Of a stretch of 64,000 bases of DNA, positions 16,998 through 25,766 are shown one piece after another. Source of the DNA: CAIZGX01 sp044374295 (GTDB lineage: Bacteria; Bacteroidota; Bacteroidia; Flavobacteriales_D; Sanyastnellaceae); NCBI GenBank assembly GCA_044374295.1, contig JBILOU010000002.1, positions 17,440 through 81,439 of the forward strand, given 5' to 3'. How positions within the stretch are numbered: the first letter of the stretch is position 1; each line of letters starts with the position of its first letter. The position numbers and the translations under genes are program-made. Under the pieces are notes generated by a model. The model made no database searches. It was not told the DNA's origin and saw only the letters and a list, made by a program, of their open reading frames with translations.

Positions 16998-17672
16998 CTA
17001 AATGAACATGGCGCACACGACAATGACAGTCCAAGGTATGGTAACATTATCATATCCCTTTGCGGAAAAGGCTTCAGCCAAGGTACTCGAAACAGCAATT
17101 GTTAGCACTAACCAAAGGTGTTCATTCGTCATGTTTCCACCTAAAAAATAAATGGCCAACATGGTGCTTACCATCAAAAATGCAAGCGAACCTGCTACAC
17201 TCTTTTTTTGTTCTCCAACAGCATAAGGCTTCCACGGCCAACGCTTACCAACAAGTGCCGCTGCAGGATCGGCAAGCGCCATGATTAAAATAGGCAGATA
17301 AAAAAACATAGTATTCCCCTTCCAAACACTCGCCAAAAAAGAAGTGTAAACCGCTAACGGATAACACAAACTTCCAACGGTATCGCGGTCTACAGCATTA
17401 ATCGATTTCAAAAAATTAAATTTAATACTTGTTGAAAGTAAGACCGCAAACGTTGCGCAGAGCACCAGCACCCACCAATGATTGCTGAGCATAGCTGGAA
17501 ACAACATCGTCAGAAATCCAGTTCCGACATGCGACCATTTGCGCGTGAGTTCGGCTTTCACTTTGAACACATAATAAAGTAATTCACCAACTGCGAACAA
17601 GACTAAAAAAGAAGTAGAAAGTATAATCGTATTTGTTAAATCTCTACCTAAAACCGAGTACAGTGTTTCCAT
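16998..17672 (-). CDS. CTP-dependent dolichol/phytol/diacylglycerol-kinase-like membrane protein
   Basis: A 224-aa integral membrane protein with about 6-7 helices. The family hallmarks are ELTRKWSHVGTGF near residue 40 and the LIMALADPAAALVGKRWPWKPYAVGEQKKSVAGS-type block (quoted here only in outline: ADPAAALVGKRW then KKSVAGSLAF). This is the SEC59/VTE5/DGK1 group, which phosphorylates polyprenol, phytol or diacylglycerol with CTP. The start is the ATG at 17672, 2 bp after the cdsA stop. Together with cdsA, HMG-CoA reductase and UbiA it suggests handling of isoprenoid alcohols. Confidence 0.8.
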   Translation of the reverse strand: METLYSVLGRDLTNTIILSTSFLVLFAVGELLYYVFKVKAELTRKWSHVGTGFLTMLFPAMLSNHWWVLVLCATFAVLLSTSIKFNFLKSINAVDRDTVGSLCYPLAVYTSFLASVWKGNTMFFYLPILIMALADPAAALVGKRWPWKPYAVGEQKKSVAGSLAFLMVSTMLAIYFLGGNMTNEHLWLVLTIAVSSTLAEAFSAKGYDNVTIPWTVIVVCAMFI

Positions 17673-17674
17673 AT

Positions 17675-18400
17675 TTAAAAATGAAAAAAGTATGCAACGA
17701 AAGACAAAACCGACCAAACCGCAAGAAAGCTATCGAAACGATCTAACACTCCACCATGCCCAGGAATGATTTCACTAAAATCTTTTTTACCTGAAAAACG
17801 CTTCAACCAACTTGCTAGCAAATCACCGTATAGTCCAACTATTGACATCGCTATTCCTAATAAAAACAAATGTTTTTCATCCAAAATCCACCAGGTTGTG
17901 AATCCCATAACGAGTGCGCCTCCAATGAACCCGCTTCGTGTCTTATTCGGACTCATGCGCGGAGCCAGAGCTTTGCCTTTAACCAACTCTCCAACGGTTT
18001 GCGAGAAACCATCAAACACAACGATTAGAAAGAACACTGGTAAAAGTGAATCTCTAATTTCATAGGAAAGAGACACTCCGAATAACACTAACGAATACAC
18101 GACAGCAGAAACTACTTTCACTCTGCTAGATACTATTTCTTTCCAACTGGTAATTACTTCGTAGGCACCAATTAATGCAATGATGCAAATCAAAGCAAAC
18201 GCGACATTCACTGCGTACTTCATGCACACAACCAACACGCTTACTAATGCGAGGTAAACAAAATACTTCAACCACAAACGCTTTCGCGCAACCAAATCTT
18301 TCTTTTTCGAAATGAAATAAAATCCAAATCCTGTTATCAGATAATACGATAGCAAGATGACTGCAACCTGAAAAAAATGATATGTCAGAAAAACCTTCAT
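17675..18400 (-). CDS. cdsA: Phosphatidate cytidylyltransferase (CdsA family)
   Basis: A 241-aa membrane enzyme that makes CDP-diacylglycerol from phosphatidate and CTP. The C-terminal signature is complete: SWLKRFSGKKDFSEIIPGHG then GVLDRFDS. An upstream MSPNKTRSGFIGGAL motif is also typical. It has about 6-7 membrane helices. CDP-archaeol synthase and similar enzymes share the fold, so in this operon the lipid substrate may not be ordinary phosphatidate; I cannot tell from sequence. It has 1-2 bp spacing to both neighbours. Confidence 0.9.
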   Translation of the reverse strand: MKVFLTYHFFQVAVILLSYYLITGFGFYFISKKKDLVARKRLWLKYFVYLALVSVLVVCMKYAVNVAFALICIIALIGAYEVITSWKEIVSSRVKVVSAVVYSLVLFGVSLSYEIRDSLLPVFFLIVVFDGFSQTVGELVKGKALAPRMSPNKTRSGFIGGALVMGFTTWWILDEKHLFLLGIAMSIVGLYGDLLASWLKRFSGKKDFSEIIPGHGGVLDRFDSFLAVWSVLSFVAYFFHF

Positions 18401-18401
18401 T

Positions 18402-19679
18402 CTATTTTTTTCTTCCTAATTTTTGATGAGCACTTGTGAAATGTCCTACAGATAAGGCCGCCGCTATGCTCAATTCACCAGACAAAACAACTGCAGCGCA
18501 AATCTCTGCGAATTTTCTCGCCTTGCCGCTTCCGTAACAATCCATCAACTCTAAACACTCACGTTGTGTTGGCAATCCTGTTCCTCCACCAACAGTTCCC
18601 ACAATTAAATTTGGTAGGGTCACAGCAGCATACAATCCTCCGTCTGCTGTCACTTCCATGCGCGTGATTCCAACAGAGGCCTCACTTACACATGCGGCAT
18701 CTTGACCGGTGGCGATAAACAACGCCGCTAATCCATTCGCATAATGTCCTTGCGCCCCAATGCTTCCTGTTTGAATGGTCCCTACCGTTGAGGCCTGCCA
18801 GTATTCGGCCATCTTAGCTGGAGTCGATTTTAAAACTTGATTTACAATTTCACAACTCAGTTCAATTTCCGCTGAAACTTTTTTACCTCGCACATGCATA
18901 AACGACATGGCTGTTGCTTTTTTATCACCCGAGAAATTACCTTCTATGTACCACGTCTTAGGTTGAATAGGCGCGTTCTCAATGAGCCATTTGCAAATAG
19001 CGTCTGTACATATGGTCACCATGTTTTGTCCACTAGCATCGCCTGTGAAATAGCCGAACGTAATGATTAATTGGTTGCCTTCAATGTTCGTTGAAATGTC
19101 TTCGAGTTTCGCGAATCGGCTGGTAGCAGCAACGATTTCGTGCATCTTCGATTCTTGCGCTAATGCCCAAACAACGAAGGTTCCTAAATCGGCTAAGTCA
19201 TTGAATCGGAAAAGTGGAGCACGATAAACATTCTCGGTTAAACACACCGAACGAATTCCTCCTGCCATGAATGTCGCCTTTGCACCGCGCTGATAACTCG
19301 CGATAAGCGCACCTTCACTGGTTGCAAGAGGCACAAAGAAATCGCCGTGTGCAGAAGTTCCTACCACACGCACGGGACCAATCACACCCGTAGGCACTTG
19401 GCTCATACCAATGTAATTTTCAATATTACCTTCCAACTTTGAAAGATCTTCGAACTTACTCTTTCCGCTTAATACCGGCAACTCAACACCCGTTGAACGC
19501 TTTAAAAAATCTAATCGATCTTGTTGAAATTCTGGACTAAACATTTCACGCGTTGACATCTGTTCGCGTTCATCGCTCTCAAAAGGACGCGACTTCAACT
19601 TCTCCAAAAGTGAATTAATTTCTTGTGTTGAATTAATTCTCCAAAGTGCCTTCAATGATTTTTCGTACGGATATGACAT
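18402..19679 (-). CDS. Hydroxymethylglutaryl-CoA reductase
   Basis: A 425-aa enzyme that reduces HMG-CoA to mevalonate with NAD(P)H, the committed step of mevalonate isoprenoid synthesis. Visible landmarks: GVIGPVRVVG, PLATSEGALIASYQRGA (catalytic Glu), GDASGQNMVTI (dinucleotide loop), GTVGGGTGLPTQRECL, and a C-terminal catalytic-type His in VGHFTSAHQK. It resembles the class I type. There is no membrane anchor, so it is soluble. The ATG at 19679 lies 1 bp after the desaturase stop. Many bacteria use the MEP pathway instead; whether MEP genes also exist cannot be seen here. Confidence 0.93.
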   Translation of the reverse strand: MSYPYEKSLKALWRINSTQEINSLLEKLKSRPFESDEREQMSTREMFSPEFQQDRLDFLKRSTGVELPVLSGKSKFEDLSKLEGNIENYIGMSQVPTGVIGPVRVVGTSAHGDFFVPLATSEGALIASYQRGAKATFMAGGIRSVCLTENVYRAPLFRFNDLADLGTFVVWALAQESKMHEIVAATSRFAKLEDISTNIEGNQLIITFGYFTGDASGQNMVTICTDAICKWLIENAPIQPKTWYIEGNFSGDKKATAMSFMHVRGKKVSAEIELSCEIVNQVLKSTPAKMAEYWQASTVGTIQTGSIGAQGHYANGLAALFIATGQDAACVSEASVGITRMEVTADGGLYAAVTLPNLIVGTVGGGTGLPTQRECLELMDCYGSGKARKFAEICAAVVLSGELSIAAALSVGHFTSAHQKLGRKK

Positions 19680-19680
19680 G

Positions 19681-20607
19681 TTAAAATTTCTTGTTCGTGT
19701 GTTTAGATGTTCGGAAAACAAAATCGACGCCGCTCATAGACTTGGCCTGGTTAAACCATTCACTATAGCTCGGCTCCTTCGGCACATTCAAATCTATTTG
19801 ATCGAGCCAATAGGCAGGCATACCAGGATAGACATGATGGGCTTCGTGTAAATTGAAATTGAAAAGAAAATATTTTGACAGGAAAGGCCACGTGTAGAAA
19901 CTACGTGTGTACTGCACCTGATCTTTGTAGGAAATGGGCTTCACCTCTTCCCCATTCGAAATTGGAATTTCAATGTGGGTGTGTTGCGTAAGAATAATGA
20001 GTTCCTTCCAAACCAAACTCAACAAAAAAGCAGGAAGAAAAAAATGCTTCACTTCCTTCCAGAAAAAATAAAAAATCACTCCGTAGAAAACAGCATAAAC
20101 AATAACTGAAAGAACCGCCAAGCGATACTGATGCTCATTCAAGAAGCGTCGCATTTTTCCTAAGTTCCAATAATTACTGAACATGTAGAACAAATAGAAA
20201 ATCGGAATGAATAGGAACCAACTCACATTGGCTACAATGCGCATAATGGGGCTCTTACTTGGCTCAACGGTTTTCTCGGTTGTTGGATCTTTGTCGCGCC
20301 AGCCCGTCCACCTGTGATGCAGATTGTGCATGTGTTTCCAGGAATGAAAGGGAATGAATGAAAACAATCCGAATACATTTCCAAACAATGTATTCAAACG
20401 ATCGTTCGCGAAAAAATTCTGATGTCCGCATTCATGCAAAAGCACAAACGTCTGAGTAAGAAAAAAAGACAACACCAAAATCCCCAATCCGTATATCAAT
20501 CCTGAAAAAGAAAAGCACAGCCACACCCCACTTCCTAAAAGCAGCGCTGGCGAAATCAAGAACGCCAATGCTCTTCCGTTGTTTGCTTTGTAATCAGAGA
20601 TTTTCAT
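19681..20607 (-). CDS. Membrane fatty-acid desaturase
   Basis: A 308-aa membrane di-iron enzyme. The histidine boxes are present: HECGHQNFF, HNLHHRWTGW and HEAHHVYPGMPAYWL, plus an extra TQHTHIE. It has four or more hydrophobic helices. The family introduces double bonds or hydroxyls into acyl chains, carotenoids or sphingoid bases. The start is the ATG at 20607 (MKISDYKANNG), 11 bp after the methyltransferase stop; a TTG at 20637 would overlap it. It is a relative, not a close duplicate, of the desaturase at 24831. Confidence 0.9.
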   Translation of the reverse strand: MKISDYKANNGRALAFLISPALLLGSGVWLCFSFSGLIYGLGILVLSFFLTQTFVLLHECGHQNFFANDRLNTLFGNVFGLFSFIPFHSWKHMHNLHHRWTGWRDKDPTTEKTVEPSKSPIMRIVANVSWFLFIPIFYLFYMFSNYWNLGKMRRFLNEHQYRLAVLSVIVYAVFYGVIFYFFWKEVKHFFLPAFLLSLVWKELIILTQHTHIEIPISNGEEVKPISYKDQVQYTRSFYTWPFLSKYFLFNFNLHEAHHVYPGMPAYWLDQIDLNVPKEPSYSEWFNQAKSMSGVDFVFRTSKHTNKKF

Positions 20608-20618
20608 TTCAAATTGAA

Positions 20619-21596
20619 TTAATTCTTCTTGGTGCAAACAACAGTTTGCATAGAAAGGTTAAGCACTTTACTGAAAAGTAAAACGGGAGTAAGTAAAAGC
20701 TGTCCCAAGAAATAAGGGAAAATAATTTTATCGAGATTCAGTCCTTTGCCTAAAATCTTGAAGTAAGCTCCTGTGAAGATGTAGAAATAAGCAGGGAACG
20801 CACCATAAGGCATGTAGGTTTCAACCTTAAATCCATTCGCTTCAAGCATTTCAATGAAATTCTTTTTCGAAAATAAAACGGTGTGCTGAGGAGCTTGAAC
20901 TCCTGGCCAGTTCTTTCCATACAATTTGAAAGTAAGCGAGTCCAAACGCGGAACTTCAATAATTAACTTCCCATCGTCCTTCAAAACTTTCCTCGCCATT
21001 TCCAACGAACGAATCGGATCGTAATCGTGTTCGAAGAAATGCCACATGGTTACAATGTCCTTCGATTTCTCTGGAATAGGCTGCTCGTAAAATAGACCTT
21101 CATAAAAATTTATCTTATCGAAATCAGGATAGCTCAATCCATCTTTGAAATCTACTCCATGAATTTTACATCCATGTTGTTTATTCATGTGCAGCAGGAA
21201 CGTCCCTACGGCACAACCCACATCGAGCAGCTCAGTCTTTTCATTCACCCTCACAAACTTGCGTACCAACTTATCCTTCTCACGATCATGCTTGTTCATG
21301 GTCCATTCGAAGAGAGGGGTTAAGACACCCCAATTCTTTTTCTTCCGATGAGCAATGTATTCCGAATCGTAAAACTCTTTAATGCCCTCAATATTCAGAC
21401 GCGGATTCTGATAAACCAAATCACAAGCGCTGCATTTAACGTACAAGAACAGCCCTTCCTTTCCGGTGAGGTCATCTTCACCAATAAGAAATTCATTGCA
21501 GTCTTCAGAACCGCATGAATAACACTTCACACGTTCGAATTGAAATCGATCAGGATTATTCAATTCCTGCATTCGTTGAATTGGATCAAATGACAT
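20619..21596 (-). CDS. SAM-dependent methyltransferase with N-terminal zinc ribbon
   Basis: A 325-aa protein. Residues about 20-60 contain a zinc-ribbon-like CYSCGSEDC...CSACDLVYQNPR. The class I methyltransferase core follows: LLDVGCAVGTFLLHM (motif I), then DIVTMWHFFEHDYDPI and a LIIEVPRLDSLTF strand. The C-terminus has a hydrophobic stretch (FPYFLGQLLLTPVLLFS), so it may sit on the membrane. Proteins of this shape methylate sugars, lipids or small molecules; the substrate is unknown. It overlaps the UbiA-like gene by 11 bp. Confidence 0.85.
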   Translation of the reverse strand: MSFDPIQRMQELNNPDRFQFERVKCYSCGSEDCNEFLIGEDDLTGKEGLFLYVKCSACDLVYQNPRLNIEGIKEFYDSEYIAHRKKKNWGVLTPLFEWTMNKHDREKDKLVRKFVRVNEKTELLDVGCAVGTFLLHMNKQHGCKIHGVDFKDGLSYPDFDKINFYEGLFYEQPIPEKSKDIVTMWHFFEHDYDPIRSLEMARKVLKDDGKLIIEVPRLDSLTFKLYGKNWPGVQAPQHTVLFSKKNFIEMLEANGFKVETYMPYGAFPAYFYIFTGAYFKILGKGLNLDKIIFPYFLGQLLLTPVLLFSKVLNLSMQTVVCTKKN

Positions 21597-22341
21597 AATT
21601 GTTCAAGATTAATTTGAAGATTAAAACTAAGAGCAACCACAAAATTGGTATGACTTTTTTTTTTAGATGGACTAAGATTAATGCGATAACTAATAATGCT
21701 ACTCCACCTATCAATGCAATGACATTCACATTCGTAAGAAAGAGGAGAATGAAACAAATGACAATCAAAAAATAGAGCGCAACAATAGGTCTTTCAGCTG
21801 ATCGGTTATCTAGCAAATCATAAATTACAAACACTAAAAACAACGCGGTGGCATTGCTGTATTCAACGTATGAAATATCTTCATTGATAGCGTAACTGAT
21901 GGATATGAAGAAAAACAAAAACGGGTATTTGATTAGCGGAAGAACAAAGGCCCAAAAGTTTCTATCTACCAATGCCTTGTATAAGACATGATTCACAATT
22001 ATAAAATACAACCACAAAGATGCTATTGAAAAATCTGGGCTGTCAGTACAAGCTATAAGTACACTTGTTGTCATGCTCAATACGAGTGGTAGAATGAGTT
22101 TCGAACGCGATTCAGGATGCGTATAAATTCGCTCTGAAAATTCTGCATCGTTTTCCCATTGCATAACGTCGTCGTACAAACGCATGACCCAAAGCATTAA
22201 AAACACTTTCAACACATCAATAAAAGAGAGCGGATGGAGAGCATGAAAGGGAACTGAATATAAAAACAGGAATACAGCCAAGCTTAAGAACATCAGAGAT
22301 GAAAAGCGCTGCGCTATATATAATCGAAGTGTTTCAATCAT
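21586..22341 (-). CDS. UbiA-like membrane prenyltransferase homologue
   Basis: A 251-aa protein with 7-8 membrane helices. The first loop carries MRLYDDVMQWENDAEF then HPESRSKL, which resembles the D-rich RxFDExxDxxxD...HPxR prenyl-diphosphate motif of archaeal/bacterial UbiA-like enzymes. A second acidic motif, FVIYDLLDNRSAE, sits where UbiA proteins have their second Asp motif. UbiA enzymes join an isoprenoid chain to an aromatic or glycerol-phosphate acceptor. The start is the ATG at 22341, 8 bp inside the dikinase gene. Family assignment is moderate because the motifs are diverged. Confidence 0.6.
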   Translation of the reverse strand: MIETLRLYIAQRFSSLMFLSLAVFLFLYSVPFHALHPLSFIDVLKVFLMLWVMRLYDDVMQWENDAEFSERIYTHPESRSKLILPLVLSMTTSVLIACTDSPDFSIASLWLYFIIVNHVLYKALVDRNFWAFVLPLIKYPFLFFFISISYAINEDISYVEYSNATALFLVFVIYDLLDNRSAERPIVALYFLIVICFILLFLTNVNVIALIGGVALLVIALILVHLKKKVIPILWLLLVLIFKLILNNYVI

Positions 22342-24778
22342 GAATGACAATGGTGCCCTTGTCGGCGTTGAGTGTAATTAAATCTCCGTCTTTCAATTTT
22401 TGAGTTGCCAGATCTACGCCTACTATCGCAGGAATTCCGAATTCACGCGACACAATTGCTCCGTGAGAAAGCATCCCCCCTCGCTCTACAATTAATCCGC
22501 TAATTAAAGGAAAAACCGAAACCCATCCTGGATCAGTTTGTCGCGTAACCAAAATATCTCCTTTCTCCAATTTATCCGCTTCCATGACTGTTTCAAGTAC
22601 TTTCACTCTTCCTGTTAAAATTCCACCACATGCGCACAACCCCTTCAAATCACTTGACGTATCGGTACTGACTTCTTTTCGCGTGACTTGATCGGGGGAG
22701 CAATACTTTCCAAAAGTCGTGTAAAAATCATCTGGATAAATCAATTTCGATTCAACTTCGAACGCTTGCTTACGCGATTCCAATATTTCAGAACTTGCGA
22801 CCGAAGCCATTTGCGAAGCATCAAGATGTTCGGCAATTTCAGTATAATTCAAAAAGAAAATTTCACCTTCCGATTTCAAAATATTTCGTTGAAGAAACGC
22901 TTGCTCGACCTTCTTCAAGGCCAACTTAAATCCAAAATACAACTGCGCTTGTTTCAAGCGGACGCGCTCGCGCGATGAAATTCCGCGACAGGCGTTTCTC
23001 AACAAGAAATTCAATTGCCAAACATGAAGAACAGATTTCAAAAGATTCAATTTATTCTTCTTGAAAATATACTTTTTGAAATCGCGCTTGGCTTGCAAAG
23101 CTTCAAGGTATTTCGTGTGCATGACTTCTTCCGGATTCTGATCGGGAAGTTTCTCGTATTGCATGAGCAACGCAATGAAGCGCTCGGGTTCTTCAATGTA
23201 ATTCTTAAACGTGAGCATGAGCTCTCCTGAACAACGGAATCCCCAATTGTTCAAGTAATCTTGTATTCCTTTGCAGACTGCACTTTCAGAACATTCATGG
23301 TTCAACCAACTCCAAAAATTCAGTGCATTGCCCTCTTTAAATTTCGTGTAAACACTTTCGTTTTTTCGGATGGAAATAACGAGTTCGTGCATATCTATAA
23401 CCGGACGACTGCTTATTAAATTCGGAATGGCCTGAATGAGTTTGTTTTGAATTCCAACTCCCCCATCACCGTAATACTTAACACACAACTTCCCTAACAA
23501 TCCGTGAAATGCCATTGCGAAGAAATCGGCCAACGAAGCCCGATACCAGCTGTGCATGCGAATTTCAATAAATCCATGAAACAACTTCCGAATATCGGAA
23601 TGTGTTATTGCTCCTTGAACATCGCTCATGTAATTCGAAACTATTCTTTCGAACTCAACGACATTTTCCGGAAGCGCCTTATTTTGCTTCAGCACATTTC
23701 GAACAAAAGCAAATTTCTCTTTATTAGTTGAAGGAATTTTGGAAGCCTTTGCGCCTTCGGCATATCCAACAAAATTATCGAACGACTGAATGAGCGCTTC
23801 AGAAAAAGGCGAGGCTGAAAGAATCGCATGAATGCTACTCATGTTGTAATACATCTTCCCACCAAAGACACCGATTACATTGGCGAAGGAGCTTTCCAAT
23901 GCACGAATAGATTCTTCCGAAACTTGAAACAGTCTTGAAAGGTTTTTGAAATAATGATAATACGATTGTCGCGCTATCGAATACAACAAAGGGGAAATGG
24001 CTTCCGGATAATTTTCATTCACATTGGTGTTCGACCAATACACTTCGGGTTCTTTCCAAGCGGTGGTAATCTTGCGCGCTTGGACAACATAAAACTTCCC
24101 ATCTTTCATTGCCCATTCAATGTCCATGGGCATACCGTAATGCGACTCAATCTTCTTCGCTACGCGCATCCCCTCTTCCAACGCCGGAAGAAATTCTGCA
24201 TCCGCACTTCCCTCACCATATCTGTAATGAAAACGCATGGGAGTCACTTCTCCTGAAACCAATTTCTCTCCGTGTCCATGCACGTATTCCACCAACACGG
24301 CATTGGCTTCCAAATACGATCGCGTAAAAATTACGCCAGCATAATCGGGATCTATCAACGCTTGCACCACAACGCCCATGCCTTCGAGACGCTTGTTCGA
24401 AATGGCCTCGTAGGTTTTTACGTTTTCCTTCTCATACGACTTCCAACATTTTTTTATGTGTTGAAGAATCTCGTCGATATCGTTTCCACATAAAAAAGAA
24501 TCGAGCTGTCCCGCGAACGAATTCTCATCGGAGTCCTCGCCAATGGCTGAACTGCGGACCATATAATGCGAAGCACCTATGCGATTCAATTCGGACTGAA
24601 TATTATTCCTTATCTCTTCAATGGAAAAATTTTCTTTTTCGAAACGTTCGAAAGCCCGCGTAGAGATAACAAAACCATCGGGAATAGGAAAACCCGCTCG
24701 CATCATGCGTGAAAGCTGTGCGCCCTTCCCTCCAAACTCTTCAACTGCAATATTTTTATTTAGCGACAGCAAGTGCAT
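22334..24778 (-). CDS. Rifampin-phosphotransferase-like / PEP-synthase-like dikinase
   Basis: An 814-aa protein. The N-terminal ATP-grasp domain of the PEP-synthase type has KNIAVEEFGGKGAQLSRM, FPIPDGFVIST and SHYMVRSSAIGEDSDENSFAGQ. A middle helical domain of unknown specificity covers about residues 310-680. The swivelling phosphohistidine domain ends the protein, with the catalytic His772 in ERGGMLSHGAIVSREFG. There is no C-terminal PEP/pyruvate TIM barrel, so it is not a true PEP synthase. The order ATP-grasp, middle domain, His domain equals that of rifampin phosphotransferase, where the middle domain binds the alcohol acceptor. It is the first gene of the lipid-type operon; the acceptor could be an isoprenoid or lipid alcohol (inference). 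Confidence 0.85.
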   Translation of the reverse strand: MHLLSLNKNIAVEEFGGKGAQLSRMMRAGFPIPDGFVISTRAFERFEKENFSIEEIRNNIQSELNRIGASHYMVRSSAIGEDSDENSFAGQLDSFLCGNDIDEILQHIKKCWKSYEKENVKTYEAISNKRLEGMGVVVQALIDPDYAGVIFTRSYLEANAVLVEYVHGHGEKLVSGEVTPMRFHYRYGEGSADAEFLPALEEGMRVAKKIESHYGMPMDIEWAMKDGKFYVVQARKITTAWKEPEVYWSNTNVNENYPEAISPLLYSIARQSYYHYFKNLSRLFQVSEESIRALESSFANVIGVFGGKMYYNMSSIHAILSASPFSEALIQSFDNFVGYAEGAKASKIPSTNKEKFAFVRNVLKQNKALPENVVEFERIVSNYMSDVQGAITHSDIRKLFHGFIEIRMHSWYRASLADFFAMAFHGLLGKLCVKYYGDGGVGIQNKLIQAIPNLISSRPVIDMHELVISIRKNESVYTKFKEGNALNFWSWLNHECSESAVCKGIQDYLNNWGFRCSGELMLTFKNYIEEPERFIALLMQYEKLPDQNPEEVMHTKYLEALQAKRDFKKYIFKKNKLNLLKSVLHVWQLNFLLRNACRGISSRERVRLKQAQLYFGFKLALKKVEQAFLQRNILKSEGEIFFLNYTEIAEHLDASQMASVASSEILESRKQAFEVESKLIYPDDFYTTFGKYCSPDQVTRKEVSTDTSSDLKGLCACGGILTGRVKVLETVMEADKLEKGDILVTRQTDPGWVSVFPLISGLIVERGGMLSHGAIVSREFGIPAIVGVDLATQKLKDGDLITLNADKGTIVIHD

Positions 24779-24830
24779 GGGTTATTGCTATTTTTGATTC
24801 ATCTAAAATAGACAAAATACAAAGCGGAAA

Positions 24831-25763
24831 ATGATACACACCCTAAAAAGGCCAAACGAAATTCGCGTATTACTTCCCAAAGACAAATTAAAGTCTTGGC
24901 ACAACGTTAGCACCTGGCGTGGCATTTTTTCTATCGTTGTTGAATGGGCGGCTATTGTGGGATCGGGAATCTTGTGTGAGAACTTTTTCTCGTGGCCTTT
25001 ATACATTGTCTTCGTTTTCTTCCTTGGCGCGCGCTACTTGGCCTTGGGACTCATTATGCACGAATCGGTGCACAATCTTATTTCTCGAAACACAATGTTG
25101 AACGATGTCCTTGCAGAAGTTTTTTGCGCATGGCCTTTGTTCATCTCTATGCGCTCTTATCGCATTAAGCACTTGGCGCATCACCGTTATTTGAACACCG
25201 ACGAAGATCCTGACTTCATTGCGAAGCACGATGAAAACTGGAAGTTCCCGATGTCTGCGAAAAAATTCTTCAAGATTATTTTCATTCAGTTTACCGGAAT
25301 TGGCGTTTTCGAAACACTGAAGGTGATGTCAGGTAAACACGTGAAGCGAAAAAAAGAACCGACGCCTCTTGGGTATACACTCGCGCGCATCTCGTTTTAT
25401 TTGATTGTTTTTTCGAGCTTCATTTATTTCAATCACGGCATGTGGTTGCTGCTGTATTGGATTATTCCTTTTGCTACTTGGACACAAGTAGCGAATCGCT
25501 TGCGACGCATAGCGGAGCATTCGAGTATCGAAGGCTATGACCACTCGATGCAAACAAGAACAACAACGCACAACTGGTTTGTTCGCTTGTTCTTCGCCCC
25601 GAAGAACATCAATCTTCACAACGAGCATCATCTTTATCCGGGTGTACCTTGCTACAACCTTCCTAAATTGCACAAGGAATTCATGAACAACGAAGACATT
25701 CGCAACAGCTTGTACGTTTCCAAATCATACAAAGACGTGTACAACGATTGCATTAAACATTAG
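24831..25763 (+). CDS. Membrane fatty-acid desaturase / hydroxylase
   Basis: A 310-aa di-iron membrane enzyme with His boxes HESVHNLI, HLAHHRYLNTDEDPDF and HNEHHLYPGVPCYNLPKLH, four hydrophobic segments, and no signal peptide. It starts at the ATG at 24831. A TATTTTTG -7-like sequence lies at 24789-24796, giving a 34-nt leader. It diverges from the 8-gene operon that also contains a desaturase, and 3 bp separate it from the downstream lipoprotein gene. Confidence 0.9.
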   Translation: MIHTLKRPNEIRVLLPKDKLKSWHNVSTWRGIFSIVVEWAAIVGSGILCENFFSWPLYIVFVFFLGARYLALGLIMHESVHNLISRNTMLNDVLAEVFCAWPLFISMRSYRIKHLAHHRYLNTDEDPDFIAKHDENWKFPMSAKKFFKIIFIQFTGIGVFETLKVMSGKHVKRKKEPTPLGYTLARISFYLIVFSSFIYFNHGMWLLLYWIIPFATWTQVANRLRRIAEHSSIEGYDHSMQTRTTTHNWFVRLFFAPKNINLHNEHHLYPGVPCYNLPKLHKEFMNNEDIRNSLYVSKSYKDVYNDCIKH

Positions 25764-25766
25764 ACT

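Noticed and set aside
22334..24778. True phosphoenolpyruvate synthase
   Set aside because: The C-terminal PEP/pyruvate-binding barrel is missing and the His domain is at the extreme C-terminus, as in rifampin phosphotransferase.
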